Source: Pleurotus djamor (taxonomy: Eukaryota; Basidiomycota; Agaricomycetes; Agaricales; Pleurotaceae). Taken from it: DNA of 36,726 nt. Positions 11,157 through 22,731 of the stretch are shown here, piece by piece. A program made the translations under genes and the position numbers. The notes under the pieces were generated by a model. The model was not told the DNA's origin and made no database searches. It saw nothing but the letters and a program-made list of their open reading frames with translations. Position 1 is the stretch's first letter. The number at the start of each line of letters is the position of its first letter. The stretch covers positions 1 to 36,726 of the forward strand of contig JAPEVF010000457.1 in the NCBI GenBank assembly GCA_029747585.1. The letters run 5' to 3'.

Positions 11157-12025
11157 GCTTGTGTGTTCGAGTCTGAGGTTGGGGCTTTGAAAATGTGGAC
11201 GCGGTGTTGTAGAGACCACAATTCATGCTTCCAGTATTTATATCCTCACGCGTTCGAGCAATGGCAATAGAACCTTGCCATGCAATGAAACGCGCCCATA
11301 GATAGAGCCCCTGGATGAGGCACGGTCTTGTCGAACATCCTCTGAGAGTTCGCTAAACATTGGGTATACATGAGATCACAAGGCGACGTCCATTTGTCCA
11401 AAATAAGATCGACACGTACGAAGAGCGGTCGAACATACTACATCTGATGGTCGACGGTAGTATTGCGATGAACATAGAGTGAGAGAGGATTTCTATATTC
11501 TGGTAGTGTCGGAAGGAGATCACCTCCGACTGGGCTTGGAATGGGCTGCCAGTGGAAGTGTCGTGGTATACTCAACAACGAAATTCGCTGAAGACGAGTC
11601 AAAAAGTGAGTGTAATCACTCCATCTTAACATGAGCTTGACGGTATGGAACAAAAGTAAAGTTGGTCAAGTCGAAGACGTGCCAGGGGCTTTGGTTGCTG
11701 AGTTCATTCTGCCATGGGCGCTCCGAAAGGGTCGCGGACACAATTCATGTTTCACCAACCTTTCACGTTACAATTGAAGGTCATCCAACGCCTCCGATAT
11801 CTGTATAACAGGTCAATTCTACGCTGAAGCTCGACTTCAACTCGCGCTTAGGACTTTATCCAGTTCCTGGTTCCCTTTCTCAGTTGCGAACGGCCGTCCC
11901 GCGTAGCACGTATCACTTGAAACTGGGACCTGATTATATTTTGAGCCCGTTGTCTTATAAGTCGATACCATGTGTCGCTTGAAGTTGGCCAAAACATCTT
12001 GTCTTGCAGGCACCACTGAACGACT
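11157..12025. other. Divergent promoter region of the paralogous pair
   Basis: About 870 bp separate the two outward-reading paralogues. The minus-strand TATA box is at 11235-11243. On the plus side TTATAAG near 11955 is a weak TATA candidate about 70 bp before the ATG at 12026. No additional gene is supported. Confidence 0.45.
11235..11243 (-). promoter_or_regulatory. TATA box of the 9527-11156 gene
   Basis: ATATAAATA on the minus strand lies about 80 bp upstream of the proposed ATG at 11156. It supports the chosen start with its tiny first coding exon. Confidence 0.5.
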
Positions 12026-13721
12026 ATGGGAAACAGCTCTTCTATATTTTACCCAGACAACCCCAAGCGTCGCGATCGTGCTCAGCAACTCGCGGATGAT
12101 TGCACGAACTGCGAGAATCAGTATGACGCGAAGCATGCTGAAATCGAGGCTATCCTTGGGCCCTACAAGGAAAAACTCGACAAAGTCCTCCGCGCATTTG
12201 GTTGTTCAACATTGGATGACCTGGATCGCGTCGTCCAAAAGAATGCTACGGGACAGGCCCTCGATGACTGGAACAACACTAAGAGTATCTACGACAAGAC
12301 TCAAATGTACGGACTTCCTATCGAAAACGCGTTCAATTTCACTCATTCACTGCGAATGTTCTAGCGTCGACCAAGTCATTATGGGAGCTATGGGGACGTG
12401 AGCACAACACCCACTCACAAGCTGTAAACTGAAGATTAATGCCTCTTCAGCATTGCCATTGCTGGCCTTGCAATTAGCACCGTCGGTGCCCTCGCAGGGG
12501 GCTTCGGCTTTTTCGTAGGTCCGCACCGTCATCTACGCCGTCTTCTCGCTGGCTCATACGCCGCTCATAGGCCTGGCGGTAACGTCTGATATTCTCCTGG
12601 CCCTTGGAGTCATTGGAGCCATCTTTGACATCGTGAACGGTGCCATTCAGCGAAGCAAACTTCGTGACTCTATCAACGACGTGAGCTTTCTTCTCCTTCA
12701 TTATCTCTGGCCCCTCATGTCTATTCAACAGCTCTTTGAGAGTCGCATCAAGATCAAACAAGTCTTGGCGCACATTGATAACCTCAATACATGGATTCCA
12801 AGCATAATTTCTATCTACCAAGCTTACGAAGAGGCCGGCTACGAGCCAAAGAAGATTATTGAACGCTTCAAGACGAAGGGTCTCATGAAGCCTTTGCAAC
12901 AAGATCTACGTGATGATAGCTTCCGCCAAGCTGCTGTGGAGCTCAATGAAATGGATCGAAACCGTGGTTCGTGGACGAGCGAAGACCCCAACTGGGAAGA
13001 GATAGTCAATCGACTTCAGTCCAATGCTAGCTCAGCCCGTGTCGAGGCTTTGGCTGTTGGTGCGGACTCCGTGATGAAAGCAAACGGTATCAGCTTTGCA
13101 GTTGGTGCTAACCGGGTGCAAAAACCCGTCGAAATCCTCCCTGTGCGTGTTTCCGAGCCATCGCCACTCTGGATGTGTCACTGACAATCCATTTATGTAC
13201 TTGTTTAGCCCGACATTCCTTCAGTCAAGGTCAAATTATATCCGACCACCCCCTTGGAGATCCCCCATCTCACGAAGCCGCTTGAGATGGTCTTCCTTGA
13301 TTTCGTTGATGAAAAGTCCGCAGAAGTCCTTTTCAGGTAAGCAGCCATCGTCCCTCCATGATCATTGTCCCTTCTATTTTTTGACCCGCTTATCTAGGAC
13401 GGATGACAGTCATTTCGTGAGTGTCGACCATTACAAAGGCCGCCTCCAGCGTGGATTCGCAGACAAGTGTACCCATGTGGTAAGACCGATTTTTTCTGAT
13501 TATAGAACATTGATCTTTAACTTCTTCTCTAAACATAGGCACGTTGGATCGTCACGCTCGTCGATGATTTCCAACCATCAGAATTTCTTGATCGCAAAGA
13601 CCACGAGGCCAAGGTCACTATAAGCACTGAGGACGGTGGGAAGCGCTGGTACATGGATTCGAACGGTGACTTGTTCTCCGATAAACATGGGCCAGAGCCT
13701 ATGATCCTCCGCTATGCGTAA
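12026..13721 (+). CDS. Uncharacterised helical protein with hydrophobic hairpin and extra C-terminal domain
   Basis: About 430 residues in seven exons, no frame break seen. Order: MGNSSSIFYPDNPKRRDRA and a charged, coiled-coil-like region (1-95); a nearly continuous hydrophobic stretch of about 50 residues rich in Gly, Ala, Ile and Val (about 100-155), best read as two helices with a turn; a second charged helical region (165-270) with SWTSEDPNWEEI; and about 130 residues of beta-like sequence (PDIPSVKVKLYP... to MILRYA) that the divergent paralogue lacks. MGNSSS resembles an N-myristoylation site. One intron needs a non-ideal donor (gtccgc) to keep the hydrophobic segment in frame. The helical-hydrophobic-helical plan resembles alpha-helical membrane-inserting proteins in general, but I see no family signature and do not assign a function. 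Confidence 0.7.
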
Positions 13722-14165
13722 ATTCGTCTCTATCACGGTGATGTTTGCGCCTCTGTCTACTCCTCCCTTATGTTTGATGAAAATATCTGCGTGTCTTCTT
13801 TGGAGGCTCCCATTCGCGTGGACGTTCTTCTCTTCTTCTCTACTTCGCCTATTCAACGGCGCGTACGCCACGCGAGCCCCAGATGATCTATTATCAGCTA
13901 CGACCATGATCCTCATGTTTCTTTGGCCTGGCTAGCTCTGGTTGTCGTTCTCTTCTTCGACTCGTGATGAACACAGAGCGATGGAGGGACTCCACGTACG
14001 GGATGGTGACACACGTGTGACCAGCCACATGTTACGACCTCTTCTCTCAAGTGCGTACTCGTTCTTGTGGGAGCCTGGTTACCACACTGGTAATATGATC
14101 TCAATGCTCGCGACCGAATATAAATCGCAACATAAAATTACGGTGGAAACCTTGGGCTCCAACCA
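13722..14165. other. Intergenic region, GH92 promoter
   Basis: Tandem plus-strand spacing of 444 bp. Apart from the TATA box at 14117 I see no gene or repeat. Confidence 0.45.
14117..14125 (+). promoter_or_regulatory. TATA box of the GH92 gene
   Basis: AATATAAAT lies about 45 bp before the ATG at 14166, implying a very short 5' leader. Confidence 0.45.
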
Positions 14166-17100
14166 ATGATTCTTGCCTACCCTCAGTCACTTAGCACAGT
14201 TTTTCTGGCCGTCTCTGCATATTTGTCCACTGTGGCTTATGCTGCTGACGCTAACTTAGCCGAGCTAGTTAACCTTTTCATTGGCACTGCTTCAGGCAGA
14301 AACGGAGGTAGTGGTGGTAATGCGTTCCCAGGGGCTGCGGTTCCGCACGGGATGGCCAAGGTGAGTATTACGCATAGGCCGCTGGTTACCCACACTCCAC
14401 TAACGCAATCACCGTACTCTAGGTTGGGATTGATGTTGACACGGCGCCGAGGCAAGCTGGCTACATATCTGATAATTCATCTATCACTGGTGAGCTAAGG
14501 GCTAATGACTATACTTAATTGCCATTGCATCTAATCGAACATACCAGGTATATCTTTGATGCACGATGAAGGGACGGGAGGCAACACAAATGGAGGATAC
14601 GGAATTTTCCCTCTTTTTCCGCTGACTAACTGTGCTTTCAATTCTTGTCCCGTTGGCTTGGACGCACGCAAGGCCCTTCGTGCGGCAGGAGCAGATGGTG
14701 GGCTTGACTCTCAGTGGTCAACTTCGCAGAGCCAAATTCGCTAACTACCTACCGCAGCCGCTACTCCTGGTTATTTCAGCACCCGCTTCGTCAACAACAT
14801 CACAATTGAGGCAACCTCGACCAGGCGAGCCGGATTGATTCGCTTGACCTTTCCGACAACCCAAGTGAACCACGTCGTCGTTGATCTAACAAATGACTTG
14901 CAACGCTCGTTCGGAGGTGGGAGTCTCACTATCTCTCCCGACGACCAGACAGTCAAACTGCGTGGGACCTTCCTTCAGGTCGGAAATATTTGAGTCCCTC
15001 TCACTATGCGACTGGGTTTTACTAAGTTTATCTCATCAGAGCTACGGAACTGACAACTACACCGCGTTCGCATGCTATAATTTCAGGACTTCGCCAACGA
15101 CTGCCACACCGTTCACGACCTTTGGCACCTACCAGTCCACTTCTACGTCCTCGCCAGCCAATATAGCTGTGTCAACAAATACCACAAGCCTGAATTTCCC
15201 TTTCACTTCCTCTGTCAACAGAGTTCAAGCCGGTGGTTTGGTCTCATTCAACTCTAATATCGTGCTAGCAAGATTCGGTGTATCGATGATTAGCTCAGAC
15301 CAAGCATGCTCAAATGCTGCGTCTGAAGTCCCAGATTGGAACTGGGATACTGTTCAATCTAGCTCCGAGGCACGATGGGAGGACATACTCTCCAGGGTAC
15401 AAGTTAACCCACAGGTTGAGGACCCTACGGTTGTACAGCTCCTGTACTCCTCTGTAAGCGTTCTGATCTTTCCAACTTCAACGACTCAACACGTCTAGCT
15501 GTATCGTGCGTCTCTCGTCCCAGCGAATCTGACGGGTGAAAATCCGTACTGGGATCAGACAGTCCCATTCTTTGATGCTCTCTTCTGGTATGTTTACCCG
15601 TTTTCGCAGCTTAGGTGGAGATGTTGAAGGACTTGTTTAGCTCCTGGGACACGTTCCGCACTGTTCATCCCCTGCTTTCGTTGACCTCACCCCTGGAATG
15701 GTCGCAGATTGTGAACACGTACGTAGATGGATGGCGGCACACTGGTAAGCCATCAATTATCAGGGTCTGTTATATTTCCCTCAATTTAAGCACAGGATTT
15801 CTACCTGAATGTCGCGCTAACACGAAGGCGTACGTCTCACTTGCCCATCCGTGAGTTGGTGCTGACTTCTCTCACAGGGGCTACGTTCAGGGAGGTAGTG
15901 ATGGGATGCCCATTGTTGGCGACTTCGCGGTGAAATACGCTGCACAAGCTGCATCTTTAAGTGTTCCTACCGACGACCTATACCAAGCTTTGAAAGAGAC
16001 CGCAGAAAACACAGTGCGTGTTCTTGCCTAGAGAAGGGTTAGGAATCGTTCATGACATCTCCTCAAGCCTCCTGACTGGTATAGGGGTATGTACGCCCTT
16101 TGATCCTTCCTCATCCTAAGTCACTGATCGGCTTTAGTTGGTCGTCAAAACACTGCCTGGAAGACATTTGGGTTCATTCCGACCAACTGGGTTGACCCGT
16201 CTGGTTCAACTGGCCTCCCTACTCGTGAAGCTTCTAGGGCATATGAGGTGGATTTTCTCGCTTCCCGAATGATCCCCAGTCTAATCAGTATGGGCTTCTA
16301 GTATGCACTTGGTGACTTTGCTGTTCGTCAAGCTGCAAAAGCTTTGGGAAAATCTAGCTCAGACATCGCAACCTATGCCAATCGTTCCATGAACTTCGTC
16401 AACATGTGGGACCCATCAGTGACCAGCGATGGGTTTTCGGGCTTTGCCCAAAGGAGGTTCGCTGTACGTCCCCATATCCCTCGAGTTCGAGTGTTGTTAG
16501 ACGTGTTCATGATCTACTGAAAAGAATGGAACATTCGCCTTTAGTCCGCCGAACGCTTGCTCTCCTGTCGACCCTACGCCTCATTCCTGCGCTCGCGGAT
16601 CCGACAACAATGTCGGATTTTATGAATGTGAGCTTCACCTCTTTTGTGTGAGGCTCTTGCTTTGACCACCCCGTTCCAGCATCGTCCTGGGAGATGAGTT
16701 TCTTCGCACCTCACTCCATGTCGACCTTGGTCCGCCTGATGGGCGGTCCCAGCACTTTTNATCGACAGAGTGTAAGTCGTTGAACCAAGTTTCTAGCCCA
16801 CTCACATCATTCATATCTTGACCTAGAAACCACTATTTCGACCGAGGTTACTTCCAAGCTGGCAATGAACCTGGTTTCGAAATACCTTGGGTTTATCATT
16901 ACGCCAATCGACCTGACCTCAGTGCACTGCGGGTGAGGCAAGTCGTTTACAAGAATTTCAACACCGGCATTGGCGGGTGCGTATCATATACTGTTGGCAA
17001 CTAATGCTGTCAACTGAGCCTATCGCCAGTATTCCGGGCAATGACGACTCTGGAGCTATGGCAGCGTTGCTCACCTTTCATATCATGGGTTTATACCCCG

Positions 17101-17438
17101 TTCCCGCGTCAAAGCAGTTATTGATTGGATCACCATTGGTCTCGTCGTTCGTGCTTTCGAACAATGTCCTCAACACGAAGACTACGTTTACCGTTCAAAA
17201 CTTTGACAAGTCTTCCCTGGCGATGACACCGCCGTCTGGAAGCCGAGTTTTTGTGAAGAGCATCACTATCAATGGGAACCCTAGCCCAAGTTTATGTTGG
17301 ATTGACTTTGACGATGTCGTTGGTGGCGGGAACATCGTCATTGAGGTGGACTCGGATGCAAGTGCTGCAGCCGCAGTTGGGTGTGGATCAGGTGAAGGTG
17401 CACTTCCAGATTCATTAGAAACTGGTGGCTTTGCGTGA
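14166..17438 (+). CDS. Secreted GH92 family alpha-mannosidase
   Basis: About 780 residues in many short exons. The N-terminus has a signal peptide (hydrophobic TVFLAVSAYLSTVAYA, cleavage near AYA-AD), so the enzyme is secreted or enters the secretory pathway. GH92 segments seen in order: NLFIGTASGRNGGSGGNAFPGA, AVPHGMAKVGID, FSTRFVN, CSWDTFRTVHPLL, GYVQGGSDGMP, VGRQNTAWKTFGFIP, AGNEPGFEIPW (contains the general-acid Glu region) and IPGNDDSGAM (Asp residues assigned as general base/metal region in the family). GH92 enzymes are calcium-dependent, inverting exo-mannosidases, commonly alpha-1,2. Some joins need care: the exon PPDWYRG starts after ctcaag, and CSWDTF starts after gtttag. The N at 16760 puts the frame out; dropping it restores the expected DRVNHYFDRG reading. 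It converges with the gene ending at 17517. Confidence 0.9.
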
Positions 17439-17516
17439 AGTCAATACAAATAATCCATTCAATCCAATAATCTTTTATCAGAAGACTGCGTTTCGTTGAA
17501 TACCTCGGCGAAGTAC

Positions 17517-18428
17517 TCATGATTTGTATGTGATATAAATATCAACGCCATCGACATGGTTTCTCCAAAGTGCTTGCTAAACCACGAAGAATTAGCGTGG
17601 ATAACAGACAGGGCAATGAAGCATACCTTCGCTCTAGAGAAAATTGCGATTCTGTCCCCATCCTCCAATAACTCAAGGAAGCCTTTGCCACGACCAGCAC
17701 CTGTACTCAGATCTTCTTCCGCGTCATCGATACGATGGATGTCGTTGGACTTCCAGGTGATACGATGCTGGAGCGTTTCAATGTTGGCTGTTAAATTGCG
17801 CTGGATTCGCCACCTCGTTGACTTGTTGGTTGGGTTGCCAATCTCTGTATAATATCCAGGACCAGGAGCGTCTTCGTCTTCGGGCTCTGCGATACGAAGT
17901 CGCGCGATGTTCACGGGACCATCGACCTCAACAGCATCTACCCATCCAAGGGAAGGCGTCGGTGTATCGGATAGACGGAAGATTCCAGCTTCGAACCAAG
18001 TGTTCGATTGTCGATAAGTCCCTATGACGAATCTCCGAGTTCAGCGACAGCATAGCGAACATAGTCGAAAAGGACGCACCCCATTCAGCGAAGGTAGCCC
18101 AACCTTGATCATGGCTACGTGTAACGAACACGACCTTGATCACCTTCCTTCCACCAGTTTGTATCGGAGGGGTCATCATGTAACACCAGTCGACGACATT
18201 TCCATCATCAGGATCGCGAGAGTACTGCCCGCTGACTGCATCTCCATCCAAGTACTCATCCTTCGAATACAAATGAGTCGGCCAGTCATCCACGAAGTCA
18301 AGGATGACTTCGATCAGTTCTGGGGGAAACCATTGCAGTAGAATCGAACGGATGTTGGCGAGGGCGGTTTCATCGGGGTCAAGGTGTTTCCACTGCTTGG
18401 GCGCGACGGGTTTCTGAGGGCTGGCCAT
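17517..18428 (-). CDS. Uncharacterised fungal protein with conserved C-terminal WRNHVDGVDIY motif
   Basis: Three exons, about 265 residues. ATG at 18426-18428 (MASPQKPVAPKQW) has a good context (A at -3, G at +4); Met codons at 18440 and 18488 are in frame and possible. The protein contains a Leu-rich helix (FPPELIEVILDFVDDWP) like the start of an F-box, a central stretch with TRSHDQGW, and a C-terminal part with EDGDRIAIFSRAK joined by splicing to QALWRNHVDGVDIYITYKS and a TGA at 17517-17519. Reading through the last intron instead gives a longer, unrelated tail. This C-terminal signature occurs in many hypothetical basidiomycete and ascomycete proteins in my recollection, often with F-box-like N-termini; no enzymatic function can be assigned. 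Confidence 0.7.
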
Positions 18429-18637
18429 CTTTTGGCCCATGCAAGTTGGCAGTGGCTGAACGGTTTGAACGTTGACGTGGAAATGCAAGCATCCTAGAAT
18501 TAGCGCGATTCCATAAAAGATTTAGGTTGGTCGTACATAGCTCGGAGTTTCATGGTGATAACCACTTGGCGTGTTGTAAAATTGATTCAAAGCAATACAA
18601 CTACATACTCTACAACTATTCAATCTATACTACTTGA

Positions 18638-19465
18638 TCATATCGTCGCGGGCAGCGCATCTATCCGAGCCTTGATATCCTGCAAGGTTCCATACGACAT
18701 ACATACACTCTCAAAACATCTCTGACATTCGGCATCGCGGGCACATTGAGCAAGAAAGTCCACCTCGAACAACCCATCTGTCGTAGGCGCAGTAGCCAGC
18801 CTCTCCTTCGCCTTCTTCTCGAACTCTTTCCACCACTTTGGAGTGCGGAAAAAGCTATGAACGGACCCCGTGCACAGAGCGCACTTGAGGTTATCCAGCG
18901 ATGCCAACGTGAGCACTTCCTGCGCTGCCCGAGAGCGACACCGATGGAGATCCAGAAGTTGATGGTAAGAATACGCTGATATAAACTTCAATTCATCCGA
19001 AATCGGACAATCCAACACGTTGAAGCGGAGCGTATATCGTGATGCGACTTTGGCTTCAAAGTCCAAATCAAAACGGCAGGCGACAGCGAAGATACGGATT
19101 GGATATTCTTGGAGGAAGTGCGGGGATATGAGGTGCTTTCGGAGGGCAGATACGACAGCGTCAAATTCGTATTTGATTGCAGCACCTAAGACCGCGACCA
19201 CGTCTTCGAGTATTTCGAGTTGAGGATCCGGGATGGGGTAAAGGAACCTCAGCAACGCGTCGAGGACCTTGCTCGATTCACTCATCGAGATGAGGGGGAT
19301 GGCTTCAGTGGATTCTTTCGGTTTTGGCAGGCTGAACATTGTGCGGAAAAATGGAGACCCCGCCGAGAGTATGCAGCGATGAACCCGGTAGTGGGTAGGT
19401 TGCGGTTCGTTGGATACCAGGACGATATCGGCATCGTCGGCTTTGAACTCATAAGGGTGAGTCAT
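18638..19465 (-). CDS. BTB/POZ domain protein
   Basis: Intronless, 275 residues. Residues about 10-110 are a BTB fold: DADIVLVSNEPQ, then YRVHRCILSAGSPFFRTMF, then LDALLRFLYPIPDP and an alpha-helical part. The rest is helical with a Cys-containing patch (LDNLKCALC, ECQRCFESVC). This is the typical architecture of the large, lineage-expanded BTB family of Agaricomycetes, thought to act in protein-protein contacts, possibly as Cul3 adaptors. Its specific role is unknown. It lies in tandem behind the F-box gene on the same strand. Confidence 0.88.
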   Translation of the reverse strand: MTHPYEFKADDADIVLVSNEPQPTHYRVHRCILSAGSPFFRTMFSLPKPKESTEAIPLISMSESSKVLDALLRFLYPIPDPQLEILEDVVAVLGAAIKYEFDAVVSALRKHLISPHFLQEYPIRIFAVACRFDLDFEAKVASRYTLRFNVLDCPISDELKFISAYSYHQLLDLHRCRSRAAQEVLTLASLDNLKCALCTGSVHSFFRTPKWWKEFEKKAKERLATAPTTDGLFEVDFLAQCARDAECQRCFESVCMSYGTLQDIKARIDALPATI

Positions 19466-19926
19466 GATGAAGAGGGAGCGGCGACTAGAGGTGAAGTGAG
19501 GTGGCGGAAGGGAGCATTTAGAGTGCGTACGAGGGCCGTATGGTTATTTATGTCTTTCTTGTGCTGTATACACGTTGCGCCAATATCGCATCACAACATG
19601 ATGAATTGGGATGGAGATGACAAAGGGTGGCTTTCACGAATCACCTGCATCCTTGGTCGTCAAAATCGAGAAGATTTGCTTCCGGAGTGTCGTCAGCAGG
19701 GCAACTCGGAATGCAACCAACCCCAGCGTCTATATATGGGCTAGGACAGGCTAGGACCTCCAAATAACGGCCCGATGGTTGCAATCCATTTCAGTGAACC
19801 TTCGATTGGGAACCGCCCAGTCTTTCAACAAGCGTTCGATGAGATAAGGCAAAGAAAGAGAGATAGTAAAAGTAAAATCGCAACGAGTCCAAGAGAATCC
19901 AAGTCAGGGAACACTCGGGATGGAAG
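19466..19926. other. Intergenic region between F-box and BTB genes
   Basis: About 460 bp upstream of the BTB gene. A TATA-like CATAAATA on the minus strand near 19543-19550 lies about 80 bp before its ATG. A short direct repeat (ggctaggac, twice within 19739-19757) is visible. No gene supported. Confidence 0.4.
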
Positions 19927-21576
19927 TCAATGTGACGATTTGGTGACGGGCTCCCCGGCATAACGTAGAAGCCAATAATAATCTTCAGGAAACCAGGGCT
20001 CTGGAGTGCAGCTTTCGACTTGGATGTCCGACCACTGAGTAGCAAGGACTTCACCTTGATTCGACCGGCTGATATTCCAAAGGCGACCATCAAGAGCGAC
20101 AACCTCAACTCTGAGATCAGAGACAAGACTAGCGACTTCACCGTAAGGAAGGTATTCGTTTGGGCTCGAAGCGCTGAGGAAGCGAAGGTTTTGTAGTCGA
20201 GGCAGCTCGGCAACCTGAGAAAAAAGGAGATGAGATCCTTTCCGTTATAAAAGCAAGAAAGAAGGGGAGTAACACACAAAATGATGGACGGCATACTCAA
20301 GTTCTCCGGCATTACGCTTGTCAACTGACCAACCCAAGTGTAGAGCGTCTAGGTCATTGGGGAAGGCGAGACACATACTGCGAACATGGTTCGTAGATAT
20401 GTAATCATCCGACATAAGGCCCAAGGTTTTGAGAGATTTGAGACTTCCGATCGAGGGTAGGAGATTGTTGACAATAGTATCCCAACGTATTTTAGCACCA
20501 TAGAAGAACAACCTCTTAAGATGTGTACGAGTCTTGATGAATGAGGAGAGCATTTCAAGCATCTCTTCGAAAGTACTCAAGTTTTCGCTTTGAATGATGC
20601 AGAGGGACCGCAAATGAAGTGAAGTAGTCGTGTTCGAAGCAAGAGTCGCGAAATACTCGAGAGGCAACGTACCAATAAGGGTTAAGGTCGTAATATTGGT
20701 TGCATGGCGGCATATCAGGTCTAGAACCGAGTGAGAGATACTTCCTGTGCAGTATATTTCGATTTCGGTGAGTGTATCAAACAACCGTATGGGTAGTTGA
20801 AGGAGTAGATCGGCCGATAGGGCAACTTTGGTGAGGGTATTGGAATTTTCACTGAGAAAATTCAAGGCTGCCTTGTCCTGAGGGGGGTCAATGTCGATAT
20901 ACTGCAATTGAGTGATGTAGCCTTCTAGGAATCGCGGCAAGTCCTGGAATAAGAGGATTTCACGAAGCCGATGGAGATGAGCCAAACTTGGGTACGAATG
21001 GGTTCTACAAGATATAGTGTCAGTATAAGCTTCTGATCACGATGGAGAGACTGAAAGTGTACTTCGGAAAGTGTAAAGTGTGGAGAGTCGGGGGTAGACT
21101 CGCCGCAATCACAGAGGGGAGGTCAGTGTGAAACCAATGCAACGCGCGTAGATTCGGCAGCAAAGAAATGGCATGCGAGAGTGCTACTGTGAAAGGATAG
21201 AAATGAGTATTCAGCGATAACAGGAGCATCGGTGACGCGTACATAACTCGAATAGCTTGTCTCCAAGCGCATGGACACGAAGAGTCCTGATGACGCGCGC
21301 GAAAGACGGATGCGAGCCTATATGAATGATTAATTCGGAGAGGCGACTCGTGTGGTAGACGTATTGTTCGACTTGGGGCTCGGTAGAGTGATGCAGGTCA
21401 CGGGCGACGACTTCGTGACTGTGTTCCGGAATGATGTGTACGTTGAGGGTAGAGAAGAGAAGTTCCAAGGCAAACTGATGCGTGAGANGCGAGACAAAAA
21501 GCAAGTTCTTGAGATCGGGGGGAGCAAGGTTATAGCAAACCGCTTTCCAGAGTTCTGGCGGTAGTCGCATCGTCAA
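19927..21576 (-). CDS. F-box protein with leucine-rich-like repeats
   Basis: Four exons, about 460 residues. The N-terminus MTMRLPPELWKAVCYNL followed by PPDLKNLLFVS is a fungal F-box start, and the body has repeated hydrophobic segments of the kind found in Agaricomycete F-box/LRR proteins (LPNLRALHWFHTDLP, TNITTLTLIGTLPLEY, LKSLKTLGLMSDD, PNDLDALHLGWSVD). The final exon ends LRYAGEPVTKSSH with TGA at 19927-19929. Such proteins are presumed substrate adaptors of SCF ubiquitin ligases; the target is unknown. One N at 21488 makes one F-box residue unknown. The first intron joins KLFEL to LALSHAISLLP. Head-to-head with the gene at 21724, 147 bp apart. Confidence 0.83.
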
Positions 21577-21723
21577 GCGTAACTTTGAGCGTGAAGTGGC
21601 NGGGAGTGGCGTTACCCTGAGTCAAGTAAAGTCAGCAAAATCTTCCCACGGTCAATAGAATTCACTCACGGTCAACAAACGAACGATCGGCTTATCGACN
21701 TCGGAGGCTTGCTTCCAAATTCA

Positions 21724-22624
21724 ATGTCTTTCATTCGCTTGCAACTTGGCTGCTTCAGGAGCCGACCACACCTCCTCCGGTGCCCATCTCCNAGTGCAAT
21801 TTGGCTTCCTCATCGATGCCTCTCCTCGAACATCCTCCGAACTCATCACCGTTCGCTCACATCAAATGCCGCAACTACGCCTCCTCCCTCGACACNTGAC
21901 ACCCATCCAGAAACACACACGAATCATCCCACCCCAGGCCCCGTCGAGTACGAAGGTCCTTTGACCGCAACCTTTCGCCGGCTTAAAATCTTTTCTCTGG
22001 CGTCGCTTACACTTTCGACCACCCTGGCTCCGTTCATCTTTATAATCGAATCTTCCCTGCCGAACATTGCCCGGATCGCCTTAGTGTCCGCAGCTTTGAG
22101 CACAAGCGCCATCTCTACAGGCCTTGTCGCTTGGTGCGGTCGGCCGTACGTCACAACTCTCCGTCGTTTGCGTCCAGAGGAGAATGGCGGCGTCGAGGGA
22201 CTGGAAATGACTACGTTGACCTTGACGCTGCGACCACACATAACACGGGTGAGTTANATATACCCTAACCACCTCCCCATCATCATTCAAATGTCACTTG
22301 CAAGGTATATGATACCGCGTTTTTGGTTGAAACGGAGAGGCCGTTTGCTAAATGGGAGTTGCGGGAGAGAATTGGCATCGCGAAAGGTTACATGGAACGC
22401 GTAACCCCCGGGCAGGAAGAGACGGTCGCGGAGACTCTCGATCAGAAGGGGACCGTCATTGGGCGTTGGATAGTGAAATGGGACGANGAGGGAAAATCAG
22501 GGATTTGTCGGCANGTTGGACACATCGACCGGTGCGCCCTTTTCGCCAATTGTCTCAAGCCGAAATCCNTCACTCACTTCNTTCGCGCAGGCATTTCAAT
22601 GTACATGAGGAATTGTTGACTTGA
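21724..22624 (+). CDS. TMEM70/TMEM186/TMEM223-family mitochondrial inner-membrane protein
   Basis: Three exons, about 240 residues. ATG at 21724 (MSFIRLQLGCFRSRPHLLR) starts an Arg-rich, acid-poor leader of about 45 residues typical of a mitochondrial presequence. The mature part has two membrane segments (LASLTLSTTLAPFIFII and IALVSAALSTSAISTGLVAW) joined by a short turn, followed by a soluble tail with VETERPFAKWELRE and a final exon reading FNVHEELLT. This two-helix hairpin plus C-terminal beta tail is the TMEM70-like arrangement; family members help assemble respiratory complexes (ATP synthase, complex I). Several N bases (21700, 21792, 21896, 22257, 22487, 22514) leave some codons unknown. 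Convergent with the dynactin gene. Confidence 0.75.
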
Positions 22625-22731
22625 TGTCCCTNGGCCTTGGGGTGTCACTATGATTATACGCGCTANAATATTGGGTATCTTCGTCCATNCACTCCGAATC
22701 ACAACTCACTTGGGCANNATATCTCATTTAT

